DNA from: JAVBPB01 sp031549965
GTDB taxonomy: Bacteria > Bacillota > Clostridia > Lachnospirales > Lachnospiraceae
DNA length: 27,792 nt
Direction of reading: 5' to 3'
Assembly: GCA_031549965.1 (NCBI GenBank)
Contig: JAVBPB010000004.1
Location: 1 to 27,792 of the forward strand
Shown here: positions 1 to 6,778 of the stretch, piece by piece
Numbering within the stretch: position 1 is the stretch's first letter
Layout of the letters: every line of letters begins with the position of its first letter
Made by a program: the position numbers and the translations under genes
Notes under the pieces: generated by a model
What the model was told of the DNA's origin: nothing
The model's database searches: none
The model's input: the letters and a program-made list of their open reading frames with translations, nothing else

Positions 1-57
1 CATAGGATATAAGTCATAAATGAGAATCTAAATTTATCTATATAAAAAGCGTCAAGA

Positions 58-327
58 CCACTGAAAAAGTCCTTGATTTAGTCTTTCAAATTTTTCAGAT
101 GAATACAGTTGTATAATTATTTAATTGTTTGCCTTACCCTCCCTCGGCATATTTTTTACAAGCCTTTGCAAGTCTTGTAAAAAATATAGACGCCTCATCG
201 GACGTTCTCTCGATGTATTAAAAGACAAAAACATCTGCCGAACCAATGGGTCTGCACAATTAAATAATTATACAACTGTATTCATCTGAAAAATTAATTT
301 AGCACGTTGAAAGGACTTTTTCAGTGG
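58..327. repeat. Element A, copy 1 (MITE-like palindromic repeat)
   Basis: Seen: a 15-bp outer inverted repeat (58-72 against 313-327, CCACTGAAAAAGTCC) encloses a perfect 40-bp inner inverted repeat (89-128 against 256-295). The interior (129-255) holds a further perfect 14-bp inverted repeat (149-162 against 174-187). A second copy lies inverted at about 3757-4029. There is no transposase inside, so by size and shape this is a non-autonomous element or a folded RNA locus. I see no clear target-site duplication. Confidence 0.85.
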
Positions 328-388
328 CCTCGAGAATGGGAAGTAAACATATATTAGTACTTTAGTACGAATGATTAGTACCTAAAAG

Positions 389-407
389 TTACCATTCAAT
401 ATGGTAA
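389..407. promoter_or_regulatory. Dyad and ttagtac repeats upstream of the VOC gene
   Basis: A perfect 7-bp inverted repeat TTACCAT/ATGGTAA (389-395, 401-407) with a 5-base spacer lies just after three copies of TTAGTAC (354-360, 362-368, 375-381). It sits about 90 bases upstream of the predicted -10 element. It could be an operator. No regulator for it is identified, and AT-rich DNA gives such dyads by chance. Confidence 0.3.
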
Positions 408-474
408 AAAAAATAAAGGTAACATACAAATCCAAATATAAAAAATTAAAATTATAAAAGAGTATGAGACTAGC

Positions 475-504
475 TTTACGACATAAGGTATTATATGGTA
501 TAAT
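475..504 (+). promoter_or_regulatory. Predicted promoter for the VOC gene (extended -10)
   Basis: TGGTATAAT (496-504) is an extended -10 box, with a weak -35 (TTTACG at 475-480, 18-base spacing). The leader would be about 150 bases and begins with an 8-bp inverted repeat (504-511 against 522-529). The rest of 328-658 shows no gene. Confidence 0.45.
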
Positions 505-658
505 AGAATTACTAATTATAATAATTCTAATAAAAACAACAACTAATAATAATTTTTGAAATAGTACAAGGTATAACTGATGTAGATGGATTAATCTGAT
601 AAATAAATCAGTAACTTCTTCAAACTCAGCAATACCTTAATAAGGAGGATGTTATATC

Positions 659-1045
659 ATGAAACTAGGAGCAATTGTACTTGATTCAAATGATTCTGAA
701 GGTTTATCAGATTTTTATCAAAAATTACTTAATTGGAATAAAACTATTAGATATCTTGAGGGTGAAAAAGTAATTATAGTATCAAGTGATAATGGAGAAG
801 GAATGCCTTTGGTATTTCAAGAAGTTACCGATTATCAAAGACCTGTATGGCCATCTGAACCAGAAAAGCAACAGTCTATGATTCATTTAGCTTTTTATGC
901 AGATTTTAATGAATTTAATAATGAGATGTTACAAGCACTTAATCACGGAGCAAAATTATCGGATGTACAGATGTCAGATGATTGGAATGTTTTCTTTGAT
1001 CCTGCTGGTCACCCTTTTTGCATCATTCCAATTCCTCCCAAATAA
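659..1045 (+). CDS. VOC (glyoxalase-like) family protein
   Basis: A 128-residue single-domain protein with a TAAGGAGG ribosome site (640-647) about 11 bases before the ATG. The start (AIVLDSNDSEGLSDFYQKLL) and the end (FFDPAGHPFCIIPIP) are typical of the glyoxalase/bleomycin-resistance/dioxygenase fold, close to the Glyoxalase_6 type, built of paired beta-alpha-beta-beta-beta modules. Such proteins use a metal to act on, or simply bind, small molecules. The substrate cannot be read from sequence and no full metal triad is obvious. It lies with the amidohydrolase between two inverted element A copies. A 13-bp hairpin overlaps its stop codon. Confidence 0.8.
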   Translation: MKLGAIVLDSNDSEGLSDFYQKLLNWNKTIRYLEGEKVIIVSSDNGEGMPLVFQEVTDYQRPVWPSEPEKQQSMIHLAFYADFNEFNNEMLQALNHGAKLSDVQMSDDWNVFFDPAGHPFCIIPIPPK

Positions 1046-1071
1046 GTAAATTTAATTTTTTACTTATTTGG
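1038..1071 (+). terminator. Hairpin over the VOC stop codon (weak terminator or attenuator)
   Basis: A perfect 13-bp inverted repeat, CCAAATAAGTAAA (1038-1050) against 1059-1071, with an 8-base loop, contains the TAA stop. No T tract follows, so it is not a classical terminator. It may stabilise the mRNA end or lower read-through into the next gene. Confidence 0.4.
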
Positions 1072-1124
1072 AACTAATGGTCAATCGTGGAGATTTTGTC
1101 ATACATATAGCTAGGAGAGATACA

Positions 1125-1919
1125 ATGATAATTGATGTGCACACACACATAGGAGATTTTCTAAACATAAAAATGTCAGAAGAAGTTTTTTTGGAATCTC
1201 TTAATAAATACAATATAGATTTTGCCTTATGTTCCTGTGTAACTGCTGCTGAGGTTGACCACAAACAAGTTTTAATTCCAATGAATGAACAAGTAAGCCA
1301 GCAGGATAGTAACGAAAGAATGTTAAAGTTAGTAAGAGAATATCCAAATAAAACAGGTGCTTTTCTTTGGATAAAACCAAAAACTGAAAGCTGTGATCAG
1401 GCATTTGAAGAAATGATAATAAAAAACAGAGATATAATATATGGAATAAAAGTACATCCTTTTCATTCCAAAACAGCTTTTAACAGTGAAAAAGTTCAAG
1501 ATTATATCCGTTTAGCCGAAAAATATAATTTACCTGTTGTAACTCATACTGCCAGTGATTATGAATCCAGTCCAAGATTAGTGTATGAAATGGCTAAAAA
1601 ATATCCATCTGTTAATTTTGTTATGTTTCACATGGGACTGGGAACAGATAATAAAGAAGCAATTGAATTTATTTCCAAACTACCAAACTTATATGGTGAT
1701 ACTGCATGGGTAAAGGCGGATGTAGCTATAGAAGCAATAAAAAAATGTGGAAGTCATAAAATTTTATTTGGAACAGACAATCCTATTGATGGTTTGGATA
1801 CATATGACAATGATATGTTTTATGTCAACTATTTTATAGAACTTAAAAAACAACTAACCACGGAAGAATATGAAAACCTTATGTATAAAAATGCAGTACA
1901 ATTATTTGGGTTAAAATAA
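1125..1919 (+). CDS. Amidohydrolase-family metal-dependent hydrolase (Amidohydro_2 type)
   Basis: A TIM-barrel hydrolase of 264 residues from the ATG at 1125. That start is preferred over one 57 bases upstream because CTAGGAGAG stands 6-9 bases before it and the family's metal motif then opens the protein (MIIDVHTHIGDF). Further likely metal or catalytic residues are His in GIKVHPF, His in VVTHTA, His in FHMG and Asp in FGTDNP, the usual order for amidohydrolase-2 (COG2159) proteins. Members are hydrolases or decarboxylases of varied substrates, and the substrate here is unknown. A terminator follows at once. It probably shares transcription with the VOC gene. Confidence 0.8.
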   Translation: MIIDVHTHIGDFLNIKMSEEVFLESLNKYNIDFALCSCVTAAEVDHKQVLIPMNEQVSQQDSNERMLKLVREYPNKTGAFLWIKPKTESCDQAFEEMIIKNRDIIYGIKVHPFHSKTAFNSEKVQDYIRLAEKYNLPVVTHTASDYESSPRLVYEMAKKYPSVNFVMFHMGLGTDNKEAIEFISKLPNLYGDTAWVKADVAIEAIKKCGSHKILFGTDNPIDGLDTYDNDMFYVNYFIELKKQLTTEEYENLMYKNAVQLFGLK

Positions 1920-1949
1920 ACAAATTTGTATCAATAATTATAAATAAAG

Positions 1950-1988
1950 AACCGCTATATCCTTAATATTGCAGATATAGCGGTTTTC
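1950..1988. terminator. Intrinsic terminator, probably bidirectional
   Basis: A perfect 12-bp stem (1950-1961, AACCGCTATATC, against 1974-1985) with a 12-base loop is followed by TTTTCAT on the plus strand. It ends the amidohydrolase transcript. On the minus strand it is followed by a T-rich stretch and may also stop the transcript of the Cys-rich gene. Confidence 0.8.
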
Positions 1989-2066
1989 ATATATTACATT
2001 AACCAGTTTAAGATTTGTTTATTATGACAGTTAAGTCAGTATGAATAATTTAGGTTATTAATTATA

Positions 2067-2573
2067 TTATTTAGCAACAGTTTTAGCACATTTAGTTGAC
2101 TTTGAGGACTTGTTTATACATTTAGCTGATGACTTCTTAGCCTTATTAGAAACTTTACCTCCCTTAGCAGCATTACTGTTGCAGTTATTTGAAGTTACAT
2201 TAGCTCCTTTAACAGCATTATTGCAGTTACCAGTGGTAGTAGCTCCTTTAACAGCATTATTGCAGTTACTAGTGGTAGTAGCTCCTTTAACAGCGTTATT
2301 ACAATTACTTGCGGTGTTATTGCAATCTTTTCCATTAGCTATTTTAACACAAGAACCATCAAGTTTTATATTATTAAGATTAGAACAAGTGCCTAATTCA
2401 TTTAAATTTTCTTGTAAAACTTTATAGCCGTTATTATTGCAATTTGATAAGGTAACATAATTACTTGTTGGACAACTTGTATTATTAGAAGTGCATGCTG
2501 CATTAGCACTTGTTAACGGTGTTAAACCTACAACTAGAATAGAAGTTAATGTTAATAAAGTTAATTTTCTCAT
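2067..2573 (-). CDS. Secreted Cys/Asn-rich repeat protein, CAP-less paralogue of its neighbour
   Basis: A protein of 168 residues with a signal peptide of about 25 residues (cleavage near SANA|AC). It has an N-terminal Cys/Asn-rich region closely matching the next gene, with shared motifs SNCNN, LQE.LN.LG.CSNLN and IKLDGSCVK. Then come about three 13-residue repeats of the type NCNNAVKGATTT, encoded by 39-bp DNA repeats (about 2203-2319), and a Lys/Ser-rich tail with two Cys. No catalytic domain is visible. Start: ATG 5 bases after AAAGGAGG. The promoter region is duplicated with that of the neighbour. Function unknown; a cell-surface or matrix role is possible. No named family recognised. 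Confidence 0.8.
   Translation of the reverse strand: MRKLTLLTLTSILVVGLTPLTSANAACTSNNTSCPTSNYVTLSNCNNNGYKVLQENLNELGTCSNLNNIKLDGSCVKIANGKDCNNTASNCNNAVKGATTTSNCNNAVKGATTTGNCNNAVKGANVTSNNCNSNAAKGGKVSNKAKKSSAKCINKSSKSTKCAKTVAK
2203..2319. repeat. 39-bp tandem repeats inside the Cys-rich gene
   Basis: Three in-frame units of 39 bp start at 2203, 2242 and 2281. They encode the NCNNAVKGATTT-type repeats. The first two units are nearly identical and the third has diverged, which fits recent slippage or unequal exchange. Confidence 0.8.
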
Positions 2574-2612
2574 ATGGTTCCTCCTTTGGAATATTACACA
2601 ATTGTTAAAGTT

Positions 2613-2629
2613 GTTACAAAACTATTACA
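2613..2629 (-). promoter_or_regulatory. WalR-like box upstream of the Cys-rich gene
   Basis: Reading the minus strand, TGTAAT-N5-TGTAAC fits the published WalR (YycF) consensus TGTWAH-N5-TGTWAH exactly. It lies 40-56 bases before the ATG. A conserved TGTTAGAAT (extended -10) lies just upstream. An alternative TTGTAA-N17-TAATAT promoter overlaps the second half-site but would put the start of transcription on the ribosome site. Confidence 0.5.
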
Positions 2630-2702
2630 AAAATAATTCTAACACAATTATTCTAAAAAAGATAGTTGTAAATGTTGGCAATATAAAAATCAAAATTTAA
2701 AA

Positions 2703-3590
2703 TTAATACGTAAAGTTTTGAACCCAATAATTAGTTCCACCACTTTGATAATAACCTACACCAATAGTAGTAAAGTTTTTATTCATAATATTAGCTCTGT
2801 GTCCAGGACTGTTCATCCAGCCTTTCATAACTTCTTCAGGTGTTTTTTGTCCCCATGCAATATTTTCACCAGCACCTCTATAGCTTACACCAGCTTCTTT
2901 TAAAGCTGTACTAAAGCTTGTACCATTAGGTCTTGTATGTGAAAAAGATGTTACTGTTTCTTTAGCTCTTACATTAGCGGCACTTTCAACTAACTTATCA
3001 ACTTTGAGGGCAGCTAATCCTTCTTTAGCTCTTTCTGCATTTACTAATTTAACAACTTGTTCTGCATAAGATAGAGATTTACTATCGGTGTTTGTAGTAT
3101 TATCTTTTTGTGCATTATTATTTGAAGGGGTTGCCGGTTTAGTTGAATTAGCTGTATTTGAAGGCTTATTAGCGGATTTTTTTGTAGTCTTCTTTGCCTT
3201 TTTTGCTTTTTTTGCCTTTTTAGCAGCTTTAGTATCTTTAACTTTAGATTCTGTTTTAGAATCTGTTACAGAAGTACAATTCTTTGCGGTAGTATTACAA
3301 TTATTAGCTGTATCGTTACAGTTTTTTGATGTGTTATTGCAATCTTTAGCAGCAGCTACTTTAACACAAGAACCATCAAGTTTTATAGTATTAAGATTAG
3401 AACAAGCACCTAATCCATTTAATTTTTCTTGTAAAAGCTTATAATTGTCGTTATTGCAATTAGATGAAACAACATATTTGCTTGTTTGACAACTTGTATT
3501 AGTAGAAGTATTGGCTGCATTTACACTTGTTAATGGAGTTAAACCCACAACTAGAATTGATGTTAATGTTAATAATGTTAATTTTCTCAT
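2703..3590 (-). CDS. Secreted CAP/SCP (YkwD-type) protein with Cys-rich N-terminus
   Basis: A protein of 295 residues from the ATG at 3590, which follows AAAGGAGG closely; a start 27 bases upstream has no such site. Signal peptide about 1-25. Residues about 26-105 form a Cys/Asn-rich region shared with the neighbouring gene, followed by a Lys-rich linker (repeated KKA) and a Ser/Thr/Asn/Pro-rich linker. The C-terminal 121 residues are a CAP domain with SFSH (His about 218), GENIAWG (Glu about 242), GWMNSPGHRANIM (His about 264) and IGVGYY. Bacterial CAP proteins of this class are secreted, often on the cell wall or spore, and their activity is mostly undefined. The promoter holds a WalR-like box. 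Confidence 0.88.
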   Translation of the reverse strand: MRKLTLLTLTSILVVGLTPLTSVNAANTSTNTSCQTSKYVVSSNCNNDNYKLLQEKLNGLGACSNLNTIKLDGSCVKVAAAKDCNNTSKNCNDTANNCNTTAKNCTSVTDSKTESKVKDTKAAKKAKKAKKAKKTTKKSANKPSNTANSTKPATPSNNNAQKDNTTNTDSKSLSYAEQVVKLVNAERAKEGLAALKVDKLVESAANVRAKETVTSFSHTRPNGTSFSTALKEAGVSYRGAGENIAWGQKTPEEVMKGWMNSPGHRANIMNKNFTTIGVGYYQSGGTNYWVQNFTY

Positions 3591-3628
3591 AGTATCCTCC
3601 TTTAAGATATTACGCAAATGTTAAAAAT

Positions 3629-3645
3629 GTTACAAATTTGTTACA
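3629..3645 (-). promoter_or_regulatory. WalR-like box upstream of the CAP gene
   Basis: On the minus strand TGTAAC-AAATT-TGTAAC is a perfect match to TGTWAH-N5-TGTWAH, 39-55 bases before the ATG. That is the same place as the box of the downstream paralogue. The 100 or so bases around both boxes are clearly homologous, including TGTTAGAAT and TTGTAA-N17-TAATAT. Confidence 0.55.
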
Positions 3646-3756
3646 AGAATCATTCTAACACGATGAACAAAAAAATGATAGCTGTAAATATTGGTAATAT
3701 AAAAGGGGGTAGTAGTATGCTCATAAACCTATAAAAAAGTCTCAGCTAATAATTAG

Positions 3757-4029
3757 AGACCACTGAATATGTCCTTTCAACACGGTAAATTAATTTTTTA
3801 GATGAATATGGTGTTATATATCCAATTGTGCAGACCCATTGGTTCGGCAGATGTTATGTCTTTTAAAACATCAAGAGAACGGCCGACGAAGCGTTTATGT
3901 TTTGCCGAGACCTTGCTTGCAAAGGCTTGTAAAAAACATGCTGAAGGAGGGTAAGGCAAACAATTGGATATATATATATACACTCATATTCATCTGAAAA
4001 ACTAGAGAGACTAAATGAAGAGAACTTTT
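3757..4029. repeat. Element A, copy 2 (inverted, diverged)
   Basis: This region is the reverse complement of element A copy 1 with many substitutions. Its left end (CCACTGAATATGTCC, then CTTTCAAC) matches the right end of copy 1. Inner arms begin TTTAGATGAATATG on the left and end CATATTCATCTGAAAAA on the right. The right outer repeat decays into GAACTTTTA, which runs into the stop codon of the GntR gene (4028-4030). An open frame of 61 codons on the minus strand lies within it and is treated as part of the repeat. Confidence 0.8.
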
Positions 4030-4732
4030 AATAATAGATTACTTTACTTCCTTGAATACTTTCATATAATGAATTGTTAATCCAATCAATTGCCGATTCA
4101 ATATCCTTACTTTCTATATGACTCCATAATAGATATGTATTTTCATATAAAGCAGAAATTCCATATAAAGTACAAAAGCGATCCCAAAGTGTCAGTACAG
4201 GTACCTTAAAAGATTGAAAAATAAGAGGAATTAACTGATTACCTGATAAAACAGCCAACTCATGATGAAACTCAAATGCAGCATTAGAGGCCTCACTAAT
4301 AGTTTTTGAATCTTTTATATTATTAGTTTTTTCAAGCAGTAAATTAATGTCATCAGAACTAATAGTAGGAATACAAAGCTTAATTAAAAGAGATTCAAGA
4401 GCAATTCTTACTTCTAATATAGAACGAATCTCATCATCACGTAACTTACCTCCATTATAATTCATAATAGAAATAAGTGTTTCTAAAGTACCGTTTCTTC
4501 TATAATCAGCTACAAAAGTACCAACTCTTGGCTTAATAATTAAAAATCCCTTTCTCTTTAAAATAGAAATCCCTCCATTAATCACAGCTCGGCTAACTTG
4601 CATGGATTCAGCTAACTGCCGTTCAGGGGGAAGCTTTTCACCAATCTGTAATTTACCTGATAAGATCATATGTTCAAGCTGTTGTACAAACAAATCCTGT
4701 AACGAAGGAGAAAATAATTTAGTAAATTCCAT
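4028..4732 (-). CDS. GntR-family regulator, FadR (FCD) type
   Basis: A regulator of 234 residues from the ATG at 4732, preceded by AAAGGA; an upstream ATG has no ribosome site and lies in the operator. The N-terminal winged helix-turn-helix (about 10-72) includes GEKLPPERQLAESMQVSRAV and ILKRKGFLIIKPRVGTFV. The C-terminal helical FCD effector domain (about 90-225) includes EVRIALESLLIKL and FHHELAVLSGN. Such proteins usually sense organic or sugar acids, often through a metal. The gene is divergent from the membrane protein/hypB operon and probably represses it and itself. Element A copy 2 abuts the 3' end. Confidence 0.9.
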   Translation of the reverse strand: MEFTKLFSPSLQDLFVQQLEHMILSGKLQIGEKLPPERQLAESMQVSRAVINGGISILKRKGFLIIKPRVGTFVADYRRNGTLETLISIMNYNGGKLRDDEIRSILEVRIALESLLIKLCIPTISSDDINLLLEKTNNIKDSKTISEASNAAFEFHHELAVLSGNQLIPLIFQSFKVPVLTLWDRFCTLYGISALYENTYLLWSHIESKDIESAIDWINNSLYESIQGSKVIYY

Positions 4733-4746
4733 AATATATTCCTTTC

Positions 4747-4766
4747 TTGGTATAACCACATACCAA
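4747..4766. promoter_or_regulatory. Operator-like palindrome of the GntR regulator
   Basis: TTGGTAT-N6-ATACCAA is a perfect 7-bp inverted repeat between the regulator's predicted promoter and its start codon. It begins about 10 bases after the predicted transcription start. A near-identical half (TGGTATAGCCACA, 4911-4923) lies after the divergent promoter. Confidence 0.6.
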
Positions 4767-4782
4767 TAAAATAATTAATTAT

Positions 4783-4811
4783 ATTATATTGTATAATTTT
4801 AATAAAATCAA
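4783..4811 (-). promoter_or_regulatory. Predicted promoter of the GntR gene
   Basis: Minus strand: TTGATT (4811-4806), 17 bases, TATAAT (4788-4783). This places the transcription start near 4776, upstream of the dyad at 4747-4766. Confidence 0.65.
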
Positions 4812-4852
4812 CTCTAAAATATATCCAAAACACAGATAATATCTAAAAATGA

Positions 4853-4881
4853 TTGACATTTTTACGAAAAAATGTTAAAAT
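4853..4881 (+). promoter_or_regulatory. Predicted promoter of the membrane protein/hypB operon
   Basis: TTGACA (4853-4858), a 17-base spacer and TAAAAT (4876-4881) with an upstream TG make a strong sigma-A promoter. The predicted start is near 4888, leaving a leader of about 107 bases that contains the operator-like site 4911-4923. Confidence 0.75.
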
Positions 4882-4910
4882 ATTATCAAATATGTCTCTT
4901 TGAATCAATC

Positions 4911-4923
4911 TGGTATAGCCACA
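4911..4923 (+). promoter_or_regulatory. Second operator-like site of the GntR regulator
   Basis: TGGTATAGCCACA matches 12 of 13 bases of TGGTATAACCACA at 4748-4760 in the regulator's own leader. It lies about 24 bases after the predicted transcription start, a position suited to repression. The right half of the dyad is not conserved here. Confidence 0.5.
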
Positions 4924-4994
4924 GAAATTCAAAACATGAAGGTGATACATAATAAAGTAAACTTTCATACGAGAGCAAAAAAAGGAGTGTTTTT

Positions 4995-5975
4995 ATGTAT
5001 AAGTTTAATTTTGATGCTGGAGCATCAATCATTAGTGTTTGTCTTGTTTGGCTTGTAGTATTTGCATTACTATTTGTCCTAAATGAAGCAGCACGTCGCT
5101 ACATATACTGCGGATTTGCTTGTTTTGTTGTACTTCCGGCAGTGTTATCAGTATTATGGTTTACTGTATTAAGAGAAACTACTTACACAGACTGGTTCCA
5201 TTTAGCAAAAGTATATTCAGCTACAGCCGGATGTATAGGCTTTTGGTGTATACGTCATTTAAAAGGAACAAATAAAAAGACAGGTAAGACATGGTACTTA
5301 TCAGAAAAGAAATGGGCATTATGTTTTCCACCATTAATTCTTGCAATTAATATTTTAGAAGCAGTAGCACGTGATATTCAGGTAGGTCTTCAATATCAGG
5401 GGGGCGGAATATTAACAGATGGTTCAATGTATGTTCTTGGTGGTCCTTGGAACTATATGAATGCAATTGCAGGTATTTTAAACATAATAACTATTACCGG
5501 TTGGTTTGGAATATGTATTAAAAAGCAAACTAAAAAAGATGGAAGTAAAGATATGTTATGGCCGGATATGCTGTGGTTCTGGATTATTGCATATGATTTA
5601 TGGAATTTTGCATATACCTACAATTGCCTTCCAGGACATTCATGGTACTGCGGATTAGCATTATTAATAGCACCAACTCTATGTGCATTTACAGTAGGAA
5701 AAGGTGCATGGCTTCAACATCGTGCTCAAACATTGGCATTTTGGTGTATGTTTGCCCAAACATTCCCATCATTTATTGACGAAGGTAAATTTGCAGTGGC
5801 ATCAACATATAACGAAACTCCATTATTTATAGTAAGTTTCCTTGCACTTTTATCTAATGTAGCAGTATTAATATACATGATAATAAAAGTACAAAAAACT
5901 AAACGTAATCCATATAAATCAGAGCTTTATACAGACTTAGGAGAATATAAAGAAATTAAAGCATTAGCTGAATAA
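4995..5975 (+). CDS. Polytopic membrane protein, probably DUF5692 family
   Basis: A protein of 326 residues, ATG after AAAGGAG. About eight membrane segments are visible (roughly 11-29, 36-55, 70-86, 108-122, 150-172, 192-210, 215-235, 270-297). The segments or their edges carry unusual polar groups: NILEAVARD, GPWNYMNAIAG, AYDLWNFAYTYN and LQHRAQTLAFW. These hint at a buried binding site or proton/ion path rather than a simple anchor. I recall proteins of this look as DUF5692, with no known function. It is the first gene of an operon with hypB 15 bases behind it, so a role in metal supply or redox chemistry is possible, but this is inference from context only. Confidence 0.65.
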   Translation: MYKFNFDAGASIISVCLVWLVVFALLFVLNEAARRYIYCGFACFVVLPAVLSVLWFTVLRETTYTDWFHLAKVYSATAGCIGFWCIRHLKGTNKKTGKTWYLSEKKWALCFPPLILAINILEAVARDIQVGLQYQGGGILTDGSMYVLGGPWNYMNAIAGILNIITITGWFGICIKKQTKKDGSKDMLWPDMLWFWIIAYDLWNFAYTYNCLPGHSWYCGLALLIAPTLCAFTVGKGAWLQHRAQTLAFWCMFAQTFPSFIDEGKFAVASTYNETPLFIVSFLALLSNVAVLIYMIIKVQKTKRNPYKSELYTDLGEYKEIKALAE

Positions 5976-5990
5976 GAGCGGAGAAAAACT

Positions 5991-6659
5991 ATGAGCACAT
6001 TTAAAATTCTTGAAATTAAGCAAAGTGTTTTTGAAGATAACAATAAACAGGCTGATGAACTTAGGAATAATTTAAAAGAAGAAAAGATCTTTTTAATTAA
6101 TTTAATGTCTTCTCCAGGTTCAGGTAAAACAACAACCTTAGTTAAAACTATAAATGGACTTAAGGATGAGTTTAAAACCGGCGTAATGGAAGCTGATATT
6201 GATTCAGATGTAGACGCTAAAACAATTTCAGATACTGGAGTAAGGGTTATTCAACTCCATACTGGCGGAATGTGTCATCTTGATTCAGATATGACAAAAC
6301 AAGGTCTTGATGGATTGGGTATGAAAGATTTTGAACTTATATTTTTAGAGAATGTAGGAAACCTTGTGTGTCCCGCTGAATTTGATACAGGAGCATCTAA
6401 AAATGTAATGATATTAAGTGTTCCAGAGGGAGATGACAAACCATTAAAATATCCATTAATGTTTCAAATATCAGATGTATTATTAATTAATAAGATTGAT
6501 GTATTAGATTATTTTGACTTTGATCTTAACAAATGTATTGAACGAGCTAAATATCTAAATCCTGATATAAAAATATTTTTGATATCCTCGAAAACAGGGG
6601 AAGGAATGGACAAATGGTTGGATTGGATTCGCCTGGAAGTAACAAAATGGAATAGTTGA
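5991..6659 (+). CDS. hypB: HypB, nickel-insertion GTPase
   Basis: A protein of 222 residues. HypB is a GTPase that, with HypA, delivers nickel to the large subunit of [NiFe] hydrogenase and, in some bacteria, to urease. Seen: P-loop SPGSGKTT (41-48), the HypB signatures HTGGMCHLD (with C95-H96), ENVGNLVCPAEFDTG (C127), SVPEGDDKPLKYP and the guanine motif NKID (167-170). C95, H96 and C127 match the conserved intersubunit metal site of the family. There is no N-terminal CxxCGC metal motif and no His-rich stretch, so no nickel storage is expected. It lies 15 bases after the membrane protein, with hypA 4.6 kb downstream. No hydrogenase or urease gene is in the window. Confidence 0.95.
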   Translation: MSTFKILEIKQSVFEDNNKQADELRNNLKEEKIFLINLMSSPGSGKTTTLVKTINGLKDEFKTGVMEADIDSDVDAKTISDTGVRVIQLHTGGMCHLDSDMTKQGLDGLGMKDFELIFLENVGNLVCPAEFDTGASKNVMILSVPEGDDKPLKYPLMFQISDVLLINKIDVLDYFDFDLNKCIERAKYLNPDIKIFLISSKTGEGMDKWLDWIRLEVTKWNS

Positions 6660-6689
6660 TATTTGACTTTCCCATACAGATTTAAACAA

Positions 6690-6721
6690 AAAGGTTAGGA
6701 TTGCCACAATCCTGACCTTTT
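6690..6721 (+). terminator. Terminator after hypB
   Basis: A 14-bp stem (6690-6703 AAAGGTTAGGATTG against 6707-6720, one G-T pair) with a 3-base loop and T residues at the 3' side. It separates hypB from the oxidoreductase gene, which may therefore have its own promoter or depend on read-through. Confidence 0.7.
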
Positions 6722-6778
6722 CAAGCTATTGGATATATAAATTGAATAACTAAATAATGTAAGAGATTGGAGAACACT

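Noticed and set aside
2110..3444. Plus-strand open frames of 60-118 codons with Leu/Ala-rich translation
   Set aside because: They are reverse-strand shadows of the Cys-rich and CAP genes, created by their Lys/Asn/Ala-rich repeats.
3798..3983. Minus-strand open frame of 61 codons
   Set aside because: It is inside element A copy 2. The equivalent frame in copy 1 is interrupted, and no ribosome site precedes it. Its peptide conservation is noted as a finding instead.
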